Shown one piece after another: positions 48,069 through 57,693 of a DNA stretch of 64,000 nucleotides (positions are counted from its first letter, which is position 1; every line of letters starts with the position of its first letter). The notes below the pieces were generated by a model. That model searched no databases. It was given only the letters and a program-made list of their open reading frames with translations, and was not told the origin of the DNA. A program made the translations under genes and the position numbers. The stretch is from Alphaproteobacteria bacterium. Lineage in GTDB: Bacteria > Pseudomonadota > Alphaproteobacteria > Caulobacterales > Caulobacteraceae. The stretch lies in assembly GCA_025359785.1 (NCBI GenBank), contig JANYET010000026.1, positions 124,001-188,000 on the forward strand. The letters are read 5' to 3'.

Positions 48069-48470
48069 TCACGCGCCGACCGGAATGCCGGCGTCGAGGG
48101 CGACCTTGAGGATCGAAAAGATCGCCAAGGCGCCTGCGAGGCCGCAGATGAAGAGGTTGAGTAGCAGGAGCGCGGTCTTGGTGAGGGTCTTGTGGATGTA
48201 ATCCTCGACCACGACGCGAAGGCCGGCGTGCATGTGCCAGAAGCTGATGGCGAGCGTGATGACCGCCAATGTCGCGTTCAGCGGGGACTGGACCCAGTGG
48301 ACCGCGAAGCCGTAGTCGCCGGCGGCGAGCCGCAGGACGCCGTAGATCGCCCAGATCGTCAGCGGCACGAGCGCGATGGCGCTGACCCGTTCGGAGACCC
48401 AGTGGCTGGCGCCGTGCTTGGCCGAGCCCAGGCCGCGGGCGCGGCCGAGCGGCGTGCGGTAGCTGACCAT
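48069..48470 (-). CDS. sdhD: succinate dehydrogenase membrane anchor subunit
   Basis: 133 aa with three membrane spans (about residues 33-51, 65-86, 99-124). Family signatures: [24 protein letters not shown] at the N-terminus and [16 protein letters not shown], which carries the heme and quinone-side histidines. Its ATG shares one base with the sdhC stop (TGATG). Confidence 0.93.
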   Translation of the reverse strand: MVSYRTPLGRARGLGSAKHGASHWVSERVSAIALVPLTIWAIYGVLRLAAGDYGFAVHWVQSPLNATLAVITLAISFWHMHAGLRVVVEDYIHKTLTKTALLLLNLFICGLAGALAIFSILKVALDAGIPVGA

Positions 48471-48901
48471 CAGAGGGCTCCGGTCTGGCTGGCGATCGCC
48501 CAGATGGCGAGCGTGGCGGCGGCGGCGAAGGCGAAGACCACGACGGCCGAGGCGTTGGCCGACTTGACGTCCAGGCCGTGCCCGGTGTCCCACACGAGGT
48601 GCCGGATCCCGTTGCCCAGGTGGTAGAAGATGCTCAGCGTAAGGCCGAACATCACCACCTTGCCCGGGATCGAGCCCAGCAGGGCCTTGAAGCCGGCGTA
48701 GGTCTCCGGCCCCGAGGCCAGCGACACGGCCCAGGCCGCGACGATCAAGGCGCCGACATAGAGCGCCACACCCGTCGCCCGATGCAGGATCGAGGTCCAC
48801 ATGGTGATGTGCCAGCGCCAGAGCAGCGGCGAACCGAGGCCGCCGGTGACCAGGTGTGGCGATTTGGGCGGTTCGCGGCGTTTGATGGGGGCGTCTGTCA
48901 T
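48470..48901 (-). CDS. sdhC: succinate dehydrogenase cytochrome b556 subunit
   Basis: 143 aa, three spans. Conserved [17 protein letters not shown] (quinone-site Ser/Arg region) and the heme-ligand segment [18 protein letters not shown]. First gene of sdhC-sdhD-sdhA-MT-sdhB; its promoter must lie in the 188-base gap shared with the divergent LysR gene. Confidence 0.94.
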   Translation of the reverse strand: MTDAPIKRREPPKSPHLVTGGLGSPLLWRWHITMWTSILHRATGVALYVGALIVAAWAVSLASGPETYAGFKALLGSIPGKVVMFGLTLSIFYHLGNGIRHLVWDTGHGLDVKSANASAVVVFAFAAAATLAIWAIASQTGAL

Positions 48902-49005
48902 GCGTTTCGAGCCGCTTTTCCCTGTCCGGAGGTGCGTCCGCTTTTAAGCGCCGCGCTAGGGGTGTCAACGAAGGGCGATCGATGCCTCGCGCGAGCTCTA
49001 CTCAC

Positions 49006-49023
49006 CCTTCGCGAGAGCCGAAG
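49006..49023. promoter_or_regulatory. candidate LysR operator, distal copy
   Basis: CCTTCGCGAGAGCCGAAG, an imperfect dyad (CTTCGC-N5-CCGAAG), 16 of 18 bases identical to the copy at 49071-49088. Start-to-start distance 65 bp. Centred about 60 bases before the predicted transcription start. Confidence 0.6.
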
Positions 49024-49039
49024 CTTGAGCCAAGTCTGT

Positions 49040-49067
49040 TTGCCTCGCAATCTGCAATTGCTATAGT
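49040..49067 (+). promoter_or_regulatory. promoter of the LysR gene
   Basis: TTGCCT (49040-49045), a 16-base spacer, TATAGT (49062-49067). Predicted start near 49074 lies inside the proximal palindrome. Confidence 0.5.
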
Positions 49068-49070
49068 CTT

Positions 49071-49088
49071 CCTTCGCGAAAGGCGAAG
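49071..49088. promoter_or_regulatory. candidate LysR operator, proximal copy
   Basis: CCTTCGCGAAAGGCGAAG contains a perfect CTTCGC-N5-GCGAAG dyad with a T-N11-A core, the LysR-type consensus. It overlaps the predicted transcription start and ends one base before the ATG, consistent with autorepression. Confidence 0.6.
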
Positions 49089-49089
49089 G

Positions 49090-49971
49090 ATGCGGTTCGA
49101 TCTCACCGACCTGAAACTGTTCTGCGAGGTGGCCGACGCGGGCTCGATCACCGCCGGCGCTGAGCGCAGCGCGCTGGCGCTCGCCGCCGCCTCGACTCGC
49201 ATTCGCGGCATGGAAGACGCGCTGGGCGCGCCGCTGCTGATCCGCTCGCGCCAGGGGGTGACGCCCACGGAGGCCGGCCGCACCCTGTTGAAACACGCCC
49301 GGACCCTGCTGGCCCAATCGGCGCGGCTGCGCGAAGACCTTTCGGCCTTCGCCGGCGGGATGTCGGGCGAGGTGCGGCTGCTGGCCAACACCAATGCGCT
49401 CACCGAATTTCTGCCCGAGGTGCTGTCGGCCTTCCTGGCGGCCCATCCGCAGATCAGCGTCGATCTGGAGGAGCGGCTTTCCGATGAGATCGTGGGCCTG
49501 ATCGCCGAAGGGGTGGCTGACGTGGGCATTGTGGCCGGCACGGTCGATGTGGGCGCGCTGACCACCTATCCGTTCCGCTCCGACCGCTTCGTTGTGGTCA
49601 CGCCGACGGACCATGCGCTGGCGCAACGCCGGGCGGCCAGCTTCGCCGAGGTGTTGGACTACGACCTCGTCGGCCTGGAGCGGTCCAGCTCCCTGCAGCG
49701 GTTCCTGGTGGGCAAGGCGGCGCGGGAGGGCAAGCCCTTGCGCCTGCGGGTCCAGTTGCGCAGCTTCGACGCGGTCTGCCGGCTGGTGGAGTGCGGCGTC
49801 GGCGTGGGCGTCGTGCCCGCCACCACCGCGGCGCGAGCCGCTAAGACCATGGCGCTGGCCATCACCGACCTCGCCGATGACTGGGCCTTACGAGAACTGA
49901 CTATCGTGGTCCGCGCGACGGGCGAACTGCGCCCCTACGCCAAGGCGCTGGTGGAGAGCCTGCGGGCCTGA
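49090..49971 (+). CDS. LysR-family transcriptional regulator
   Basis: 293 aa. N-terminal winged HTH (FDLTDLKLFCEVADAGSITAGAERSALALAAASTRI split over the helix-turn-helix; GAPLLIRSRQGVTPTEAG) and a LysR substrate-binding domain (GEVRLLANTNALTEFLPEVL...; DVGIVAGTVD). The HTH has AERSALALAAASTRI where most family members have 'LHLSQPAVSRQI'; this subgroup is common among regulators of organic-acid transport. ATG 49090. Upstream of two transporters it probably controls. Confidence 0.9.
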   Translation: MRFDLTDLKLFCEVADAGSITAGAERSALALAAASTRIRGMEDALGAPLLIRSRQGVTPTEAGRTLLKHARTLLAQSARLREDLSAFAGGMSGEVRLLANTNALTEFLPEVLSAFLAAHPQISVDLEERLSDEIVGLIAEGVADVGIVAGTVDVGALTTYPFRSDRFVVVTPTDHALAQRRAASFAEVLDYDLVGLERSSSLQRFLVGKAAREGKPLRLRVQLRSFDAVCRLVECGVGVGVVPATTAARAAKTMALAITDLADDWALRELTIVVRATGELRPYAKALVESLRA

Positions 49972-50239
49972 ACCGCGGCCCGGCGACACCTCGCGCGAAC
50001 TGCGTATCGAACGGCGTGCCGAACTGCCGGGCAAGGGCGTCCCGAGCCTGACCGGCTTGGGCGATATCAAGCGCTGATCCGACCGGAAACCATCCGCCGA
50101 CGGACCCCACGAGCCCGGTCATCCCAGGCCTCTGGTAGCCAGTGTAGGCGTCCTGTCGCTGAACCCTTGTGCGGCCCGCCTTAACGCGGTCATCTGCCCC
50201 GAGCCCGCCATGAGAACGGGCCATCGGGGAGGGCCAGTC

Positions 50240-51556
50240 TTGAGCAACATCAGTCCCGGCGCGCCTGCGCCCGCCGCCAGCCTGCGCAAGGTGGTGCTGG
50301 CCTCGATGATCGGGACCACCATCGAGTGGTACGACTTCTTCCTCTATGGCTCGGCGGCCGCCCTGGTGTTCGGCAAGCTGTTCTTCCCGAGGTCGGACCC
50401 GGTGACCGGGACCATGCTGGCCTTCGCCACGTACGCGCTGGGGTTCGTCGCCCGGCCGCTGGGCGGGGTGATTTTCGGCCACTTCGGCGACCGGATCGGC
50501 CGTAAGCAGCTCCTGATGCTGAGCCTGCTGCTGATGGGCGGCTCGTCAATGCTGATCGGAGTCCTACCGACCTTCCATCAGGTCGGAATCCTGGCGCCGC
50601 TGGGCCTGGTGCTGCTGAGGCTCGTGCAGGGCTTCGCGGTCGGCGGCGAGTGGGGCGGCGCGGTGCTGATGGTCACCGAATATGGCGATGCCAAACGCCG
50701 CGGCTTCTGGGCCGGCTGGCCACAGGCCGGCGTCCCGGCCGGCAACCTGCTGGCGGCGGGCGTGCTGGCCATCATGTCGGCGCTGCAGTCCAACGCGGAC
50801 TTCCTGGCCTGGGGCTGGCGCGTGCCCTTCCTGCTCTCCGGCGTTCTGGTGGCGATCGGCTATTGGGTGCGGGTGAGCCTGGCCGAGAGCCCGCTCTTTC
50901 AGCAGGCGCTGGCCGACGCGGGCCAGCCCAAGGCGCCGGTGCTCGACGCGATCCGAGAGCGGCCGGGCGGCATCGCCATCGGCGCGGGCCTGCGGGTGGC
51001 CGAGAACATCAGCTTCTATCTTCTGACCACCTACGCGATCTCCTACATGACCGAGGTGGTCCACCTGAGCCGCACCTTCGCGCTCAACTGCATGCTGGTG
51101 GCCACCGCCGTCGAGGTGATGCTGATCCCGGTCTTCGCGACCCTGTCGGACAGGATCGGACGCCGGCCGGTCTATTTCGTGGGCGCCGCGGGGATCGCCA
51201 TCTGGGGCTTTGCCTTCTTCCGGATGATCGACACCGGCCTGACCCTCAATGTGCTGATCGCCATGATCGTTGGCTTGGCCTGCCACGGCGCCATGTACGG
51301 CCCGCAGGCCGCCTTCATCGCCGAGCTGTTTCCCACGCGCATGCGCTATTCCGGCGCGTCGCTGGCCTATCAGGCGACGTCGATCTTCGCGGGCTCGCTC
51401 GCGCCGATCATCGCGCTGGCGCTCTTCAACCACTACAAGTCCTGGCTGCCGATCTCGATCTATCTGGCCATCGCCGGCGCGATCAGCGCGTTCTCGGCGT
51501 GGAAGGCCCGCGAGACCAAGGGGCTGACCTTCGCTGAGATCGACGCCGCGGTATGA
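50240..51556 (+). CDS. MFS metabolite:H+ symporter (MHS family), copy 1
   Basis: About 438 aa, 12 predicted membrane spans. MHS signatures: SMIGTTIEWYDFFLYGSAAALVFGKLFFP, the loop GDRIGRKQLL, and LFPTRMRYSGASLAYQ near the C-terminus. TTG 50240 is preferred because GGGGAGGG lies 7 bases upstream; ATG 50210 would add ten residues. Transports a di/tricarboxylate-, shikimate- or proline-like solute (family knowledge; substrate unknown). The stop overlaps the next gene (ATGA). Confidence 0.88.
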   Translation: MSNISPGAPAPAASLRKVVLASMIGTTIEWYDFFLYGSAAALVFGKLFFPRSDPVTGTMLAFATYALGFVARPLGGVIFGHFGDRIGRKQLLMLSLLLMGGSSMLIGVLPTFHQVGILAPLGLVLLRLVQGFAVGGEWGGAVLMVTEYGDAKRRGFWAGWPQAGVPAGNLLAAGVLAIMSALQSNADFLAWGWRVPFLLSGVLVAIGYWVRVSLAESPLFQQALADAGQPKAPVLDAIRERPGGIAIGAGLRVAENISFYLLTTYAISYMTEVVHLSRTFALNCMLVATAVEVMLIPVFATLSDRIGRRPVYFVGAAGIAIWGFAFFRMIDTGLTLNVLIAMIVGLACHGAMYGPQAAFIAELFPTRMRYSGASLAYQATSIFAGSLAPIIALALFNHYKSWLPISIYLAIAGAISAFSAWKARETKGLTFAEIDAAV

Positions 51557-52893
51557 GCGTCTCCGCCCCAATAGCCAAAACAACCGAACGCCGCCCGCCG
51601 CCGGCCGCGCTACGCGCCCGGGTCATCGCCGCCAGCGCCATCGGCACCACCGTCGAATGGTACGATTTCCTGCTCTACGGCACCGCCGCGGCGCTGGTGT
51701 TTGGCAAGGTGTTCTTCCCGAAGTCCGACCCGCTGACCGGGACCATGTTCGCCTTCGCCACCTACGGCGTGGGGTTCCTGGCCCGGCCGGTGGGCGGCAT
51801 CATCTTCGGTCACTACGGCGACCGGATCGGGCGCAAGCAACTGTTGATGCTCAGCATGCTGATCATGGGGACCGCGACCTTCCTGATCGGCGTCCTGCCG
51901 ACCTTCAACCAGGTGGGCGTGCTGGCTCCGATCCTGCTGGTGACGCTCAGGCTGGCCCAGGGCTTCGGGCTCGGCGGCCAGTGGGGTGGGGCGATCCTGA
52001 TGTCGGCGGAATATGGCGACGCCCGGCGGCGCGGCCTCTGGACCGGCCTGACCCAGGCCGGCGGCGGATTCGGCAACTTCCTGGCGACGGCGGTGCTGGC
52101 GGTGCTGGCCGCGACGCTCAGCCCGGCGGATTTCCTGGCCTGGGGCTGGCGCATCCCCTTTCTGCTCAGCGTCGTGCTGATCGGTATCGGCCTGTGGGTG
52201 CGCGTCAGCCTGGCCGAGAGCCCGGTCTTTGAGCAAGCCCTGGAACAGGCGGAGGAGGGCGCCCACGACGCGCCGGTGCTGGAGACCTTGCGCACCTTGC
52301 CCTGGCAGGTGGTCCTGGGCGGAGCGCTGAAGATCGGGGAAAACATCTCCTTCTACCTGATGACCGCGTTCGCCATCACCTACGTCACCGAAATGCTGCA
52401 CCTGTCGCGCAGCGTGGCACTGAACGGCGTTCTGGCCGGGGCGCTGGTCGCCACCGTCTCCATGCCGCTGTGGGCCGCGCTGTCGGACCGGATCGGACGC
52501 CGGCCGGTCTACGCCTTTGGGGCTGCTGGCCTGGTGGTCTGGGCGTTCTGCTTCTACCCTATGCTGGATACCCGCAATCCCGCGCTTATCGCCGCGGCCG
52601 TGGTCGTGGGTCTCCTGGTCCACAGCGCCATGAACGGGCCACAGGGCGCGATCATCGCCGAGCTGTTCCCCACCCGCGTCCGCTATTCCGGCGCCTCGCT
52701 CTGCTACCAGGTGACCAGCATCGTCGGTGGTTCCTGGGCCCCGATCGTCTCGCTGGCGCTCTACAGACACTTCCACTCCACCCTGCCGATCTCGCTCTAC
52801 CTGGCCGGCGCCTGCGCGATCAGTTTCGTGGCGGCGCTACTGGCCAAGGAGACCAAGGGGCTGACGTTCGCGCAGATTGATGGGGAGGCGTGA
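51553..52893 (+). CDS. MFS metabolite:H+ symporter (MHS family), copy 2
   Basis: 446 aa, clearly paralogous to the preceding gene (same segments TTVEWYDFLLYGTAAALVFGK, GDRIGRKQLLMLS, LFPTRVRYSGASLCYQ). Differences cluster in the central loop (EQALEQAEEGAHDAPV) and transmembrane helices 7-9, so substrate ranges may differ. Translationally coupled to copy 1 by a 4-base overlap. Functional complementarity, or the two acting together, is inference. Confidence 0.9.
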   Translation: MSVSAPIAKTTERRPPPAALRARVIAASAIGTTVEWYDFLLYGTAAALVFGKVFFPKSDPLTGTMFAFATYGVGFLARPVGGIIFGHYGDRIGRKQLLMLSMLIMGTATFLIGVLPTFNQVGVLAPILLVTLRLAQGFGLGGQWGGAILMSAEYGDARRRGLWTGLTQAGGGFGNFLATAVLAVLAATLSPADFLAWGWRIPFLLSVVLIGIGLWVRVSLAESPVFEQALEQAEEGAHDAPVLETLRTLPWQVVLGGALKIGENISFYLMTAFAITYVTEMLHLSRSVALNGVLAGALVATVSMPLWAALSDRIGRRPVYAFGAAGLVVWAFCFYPMLDTRNPALIAAAVVVGLLVHSAMNGPQGAIIAELFPTRVRYSGASLCYQVTSIVGGSWAPIVSLALYRHFHSTLPISLYLAGACAISFVAALLAKETKGLTFAQIDGEA

Positions 52894-53183
52894 TGAGAGC
52901 CTATCTGGTGCTCGACTTCGCCGTTCGCGACCTGCAGGGCTTCTTGCCCTATGTCGAGGCGATCCCGCATTTCATCGAGAAGTACGGCGGTCGCTACGTC
53001 GTCCGGGGCGAATCGCCGACCGTGATGGAGGGCGACTGGGCGCCGGAGCGGATGGTCATCCTTGAATTTCCATCGCGGGAAAACGCCCAAGGCTTCCTTG
53101 CCGATCCAGCGGCCCAGGCGTTGTTCGCCATCCGGCATCGGACGACGGTGAGCAAGCTGGTCCTGATCGAAGGGTGTACCTAG
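52893..53183 (+). CDS. DUF1330 family protein
   Basis: 96 aa, one alpha/beta barrel domain of the DUF1330 type: YLVLDFAVRDLQGFLPYVEAIPHFIEKYGGRYVVRG, then WAPERMVILEFPSRENAQGFL. The ATG shares a base with the preceding stop (TGATG), and GGGGAGG is at proper distance, so it belongs to the transporter operon. Such proteins act as small-molecule-binding or isomerase-like enzymes, but none is defined. Confidence 0.85.
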   Translation: MRAYLVLDFAVRDLQGFLPYVEAIPHFIEKYGGRYVVRGESPTVMEGDWAPERMVILEFPSRENAQGFLADPAAQALFAIRHRTTVSKLVLIEGCT

Positions 53184-53294
53184 CTCGTCCGTCGGACGGA
53201 CCGAGCCTTGGATCTCATGGCGGCCAGTTTTCCCTCCGGATCGGCCGTGAGATTTAGAGCGGGGAACGCGTTTGAGGCGCGCCCTGTGTCCACG

Positions 53295-53321
53295 AAAAGG
53301 GCCGCCCTCGCGAGCGGCCCT
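53295..53321 (-). terminator. intrinsic terminator after the thiolase gene
   Basis: Minus-strand stem AGGGCCGC / GCGGCCCT with an 8-base loop followed by TTTCG. Begins 25 bases past the thiolase stop. Confidence 0.8.
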
Positions 53322-53345
53322 GATCGCTGTGATGGTGATTGAAAG

Positions 53346-54551
53346 CTAGAAAATTTCGAACAGGCCCGCCGCGCCCATGCCGCCGCCGATGCACATGGTG
53401 ACGACGCCGTACTTGGCGCCGCGGCGCTTGCCTTCGTACAGCAGGTGCGCGGTGCAGCGGGCGCCGGTCATGCCGTAGGGGTGGCCGATGGAGATCGAGC
53501 CACCGGAGACGTTGTACTTCGCCGGATCGATGCCGAGCTTGTCGCGGCAATAGAGCGCCTGGGAGGCGAAGGCCTCGTTCAGCTCCCAGATGTCGATGTC
53601 GTCGATGGTCAGGCCGTTGCGCTCAAGCAGCTTGGGAATCGCGAACACCGGGCCAATGCCCATTTCCTCCGGGCCGCAGCCGGCGACCGCCATGCCGCGA
53701 TAGGCGCCCAGCGCCTGCATCCCGCGCCGCTCGGCTTCCTTGCCTTCCATCATCAACACGGCGGCCGCGCCATCGGAGAGTTGGCTGGCGTTGCCGGCGG
53801 TGATGTATTTGCCTTCCTGCACATAGCGGCCGCCCTTGAACACCGGGGTGAGCTTCTGCAGGTCGGCGAGCGTGGTCTGCGGGCGGTTGCCCTCGTCGGC
53901 GCCGATGGTGATTTCCTTGTCGGCGGTCTCGCCGGTTTCCTTGTTGACCAGCACCTTCATGACCGTGGTCATCGGCGCGATCTCGCGGTCGAAGCGGCCC
54001 TCGGCCTGGGCCTGGGCGGTACGCTGCTGCGACTGCAGGGCGTATTCATCCTGCGCCTCGCGGCTGACGCCATAGCGTTCGGCGACCACCTCGGCGGTCT
54101 CCAGCATCGAGGTGCCGAGCTCCGGCACGTGCTCTTTCAACCAGGGATCGACGGCCATGAAGCCATTGATATGGCCGTTCTGGACCAGGCTGATCGACTC
54201 GATGCCGGCGCCCATCGCTACCGGTGCGCCGTCGTTGATGATGTATTTGGCCGCCGTCGCCACGCCCATCAGGCCCGAGGAGCACTGGCGGTCTATGGTC
54301 ATGCCCGAGACGGTGTTGGGCAGGCCGGCGCGCAGTGCGGCCTGACGGGCGATGTTGTTGCCCGTCGAGCCCTGCTGCAGGGCGCAGCCCATGGCAATGT
54401 CGTCGATCTCGCCGGGGTCGATTCCGGCTTGCGCGACCGCCGCCGAGATGGCGTGCGCGCCAAGCGTCGCGCCGTAGGTGTTGTTGAACGCGCCGCGATA
54501 GGCCTTGCCGATGGCGGTCCGGCGGGCGGCGACGATGATGGCTTCACGCAT
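53346..54551 (-). CDS. acetyl-CoA C-acyltransferase (thiolase)
   Basis: 401-aa thiolase cleaving 3-ketoacyl-CoA in beta-oxidation. Nucleophile cysteine in DRQCSSGL (about residue 90), the general-base histidine in [10 protein letters not shown], and the second cysteine in MCIGGGMG near the C-terminus. Downstream of the FadJ-like gene with a 52-base gap containing a small palindrome, so probably one operon. Confidence 0.94.
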   Translation of the reverse strand: MREAIIVAARRTAIGKAYRGAFNNTYGATLGAHAISAAVAQAGIDPGEIDDIAMGCALQQGSTGNNIARQAALRAGLPNTVSGMTIDRQCSSGLMGVATAAKYIINDGAPVAMGAGIESISLVQNGHINGFMAVDPWLKEHVPELGTSMLETAEVVAERYGVSREAQDEYALQSQQRTAQAQAEGRFDREIAPMTTVMKVLVNKETGETADKEITIGADEGNRPQTTLADLQKLTPVFKGGRYVQEGKYITAGNASQLSDGAAAVLMMEGKEAERRGMQALGAYRGMAVAGCGPEEMGIGPVFAIPKLLERNGLTIDDIDIWELNEAFASQALYCRDKLGIDPAKYNVSGGSISIGHPYGMTGARCTAHLLYEGKRRGAKYGVVTMCIGGGMGAAGLFEIF

Positions 54552-54570
54552 GGGTCAGTTCCTTCGTTCG

Positions 54571-54600
54571 TTACCTCCCGCCGCTTCGCGGGGGAGGTTA
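54571..54600. repeat. small palindrome between the FadJ-like and thiolase genes
   Basis: TTACCTCCCGC...GCGGGGGAGGTTA, about 10-base arms with an 8-base loop. It could stabilise or attenuate the mRNA between the two genes. Confidence 0.55.
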
Positions 54601-54603
54601 AAG

Positions 54604-56682
<2,079 letters not shown>

Positions 56683-56844
56683 GGCCTTGGCATCCCTATG
56701 GCTGGCGGGCCGCTCATTTATCTGGGGTGGCGGCCCCGAAATTCAAACGCTTGTTACAGGCCACGCTGGACCCCTCCAAGTCAAATGTGCGAGGGGAATA
56801 GAGCGGCGTTCAGCCGCCAAAACAACAATTGGGGGAGGCCCGCA

Positions 56845-57621
56845 ATGGCGCTCGATCTGTTCTCACTGCAGGGCCGCGTGGCGCTGATCACCGGCGGCTC
56901 GCGCGGCATTGGTAAGATGATCGCCAAGGGCTTCATCGACCAGGGCGCCAAAGTCTACATCTCCTCGCGCAAGGCGCCCGCCTGCCTGGAGACCGCCGAG
57001 GAGCTTGGCCCCAACTGCATCGCCCTGCCGCAGGACGTCTCAACGGTCGAGGGCGTGAAGGCGCTAGCCGCCGCCTACATGGCCAAGGAGTCCAAACTCG
57101 ACATTCTGGTCAACAACGCCGGCGCCGCCTGGGGCGCGCCCTTCGACGAGTTCCCGGAGAGCGGCTGGGACAAGGTCATGGACCTGAACCTGAAGTCGCC
57201 GTTCTTCCTGACCCAGGCCCTGCACGGCGCGCTGAAGGCCGCCGCCAGCCGCGACCAGCCGGCCAAGGTGATCAACATCGCCTCGATCGACGGCATCCGG
57301 TTAAACCCGCAGGACACCTTCAGCTATCACGCGTCCAAGTCGGGCCTGATCTACCTGACCCGCCGGATGGCCGCGGCGCTGATCGCCGACGCCATCAACG
57401 TCACCGCTATCGCGCCCGGCGCCTTCGCCTCGGAGATGAACCGGGTCGCCCGCGACCAGGGCGACGAGATCGCCAAGCGCATCCCCTCGCGCCGGATCGG
57501 CCGCGATGAGGACATGGCGGCCGCCGCCATCTACCTGGCCAGCCGCGCCGGCGACTATGTGGTGGGCGAAACCATCGCGGTCGACGGCGGCGTTGCGCTC
57601 GCCAGCTTCGGCAGCCTCTAA
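56845..57621 (+). CDS. SDR family oxidoreductase (3-oxoacyl-ACP-reductase-like)
   Basis: 258 aa. NAD(P)-binding TGGSRGIG at residues 16-23, NNAG near 92, catalytic Ser in NIASIDG, and Y-x3-K in YHASK. Closest in form to RhlG/FabG-type reductases. ATG 56845 with GGGGGAGG upstream. Divergent from the FadJ-like gene, so a fatty-acyl or hydroxyacyl substrate is plausible (inference). Confidence 0.9.
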   Translation: MALDLFSLQGRVALITGGSRGIGKMIAKGFIDQGAKVYISSRKAPACLETAEELGPNCIALPQDVSTVEGVKALAAAYMAKESKLDILVNNAGAAWGAPFDEFPESGWDKVMDLNLKSPFFLTQALHGALKAAASRDQPAKVINIASIDGIRLNPQDTFSYHASKSGLIYLTRRMAAALIADAINVTAIAPGAFASEMNRVARDQGDEIAKRIPSRRIGRDEDMAAAAIYLASRAGDYVVGETIAVDGGVALASFGSL

Positions 57622-57693
57622 AAAGCGCGCCGGCGCCACGGTTTCGCGCGGATTGGTCTATGACCTGTCTGTCGTGAGCCCGGTTGTCCGCCC

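Noticed and set aside
49985..50077. In-frame end of a possible gene remnant, DTSRELRIERRAELPGK... to a TGA
   Set aside because: Thirty protein-like residues with no start codon, behind the LysR stop. Might be a decayed 3' end but too short to assign.
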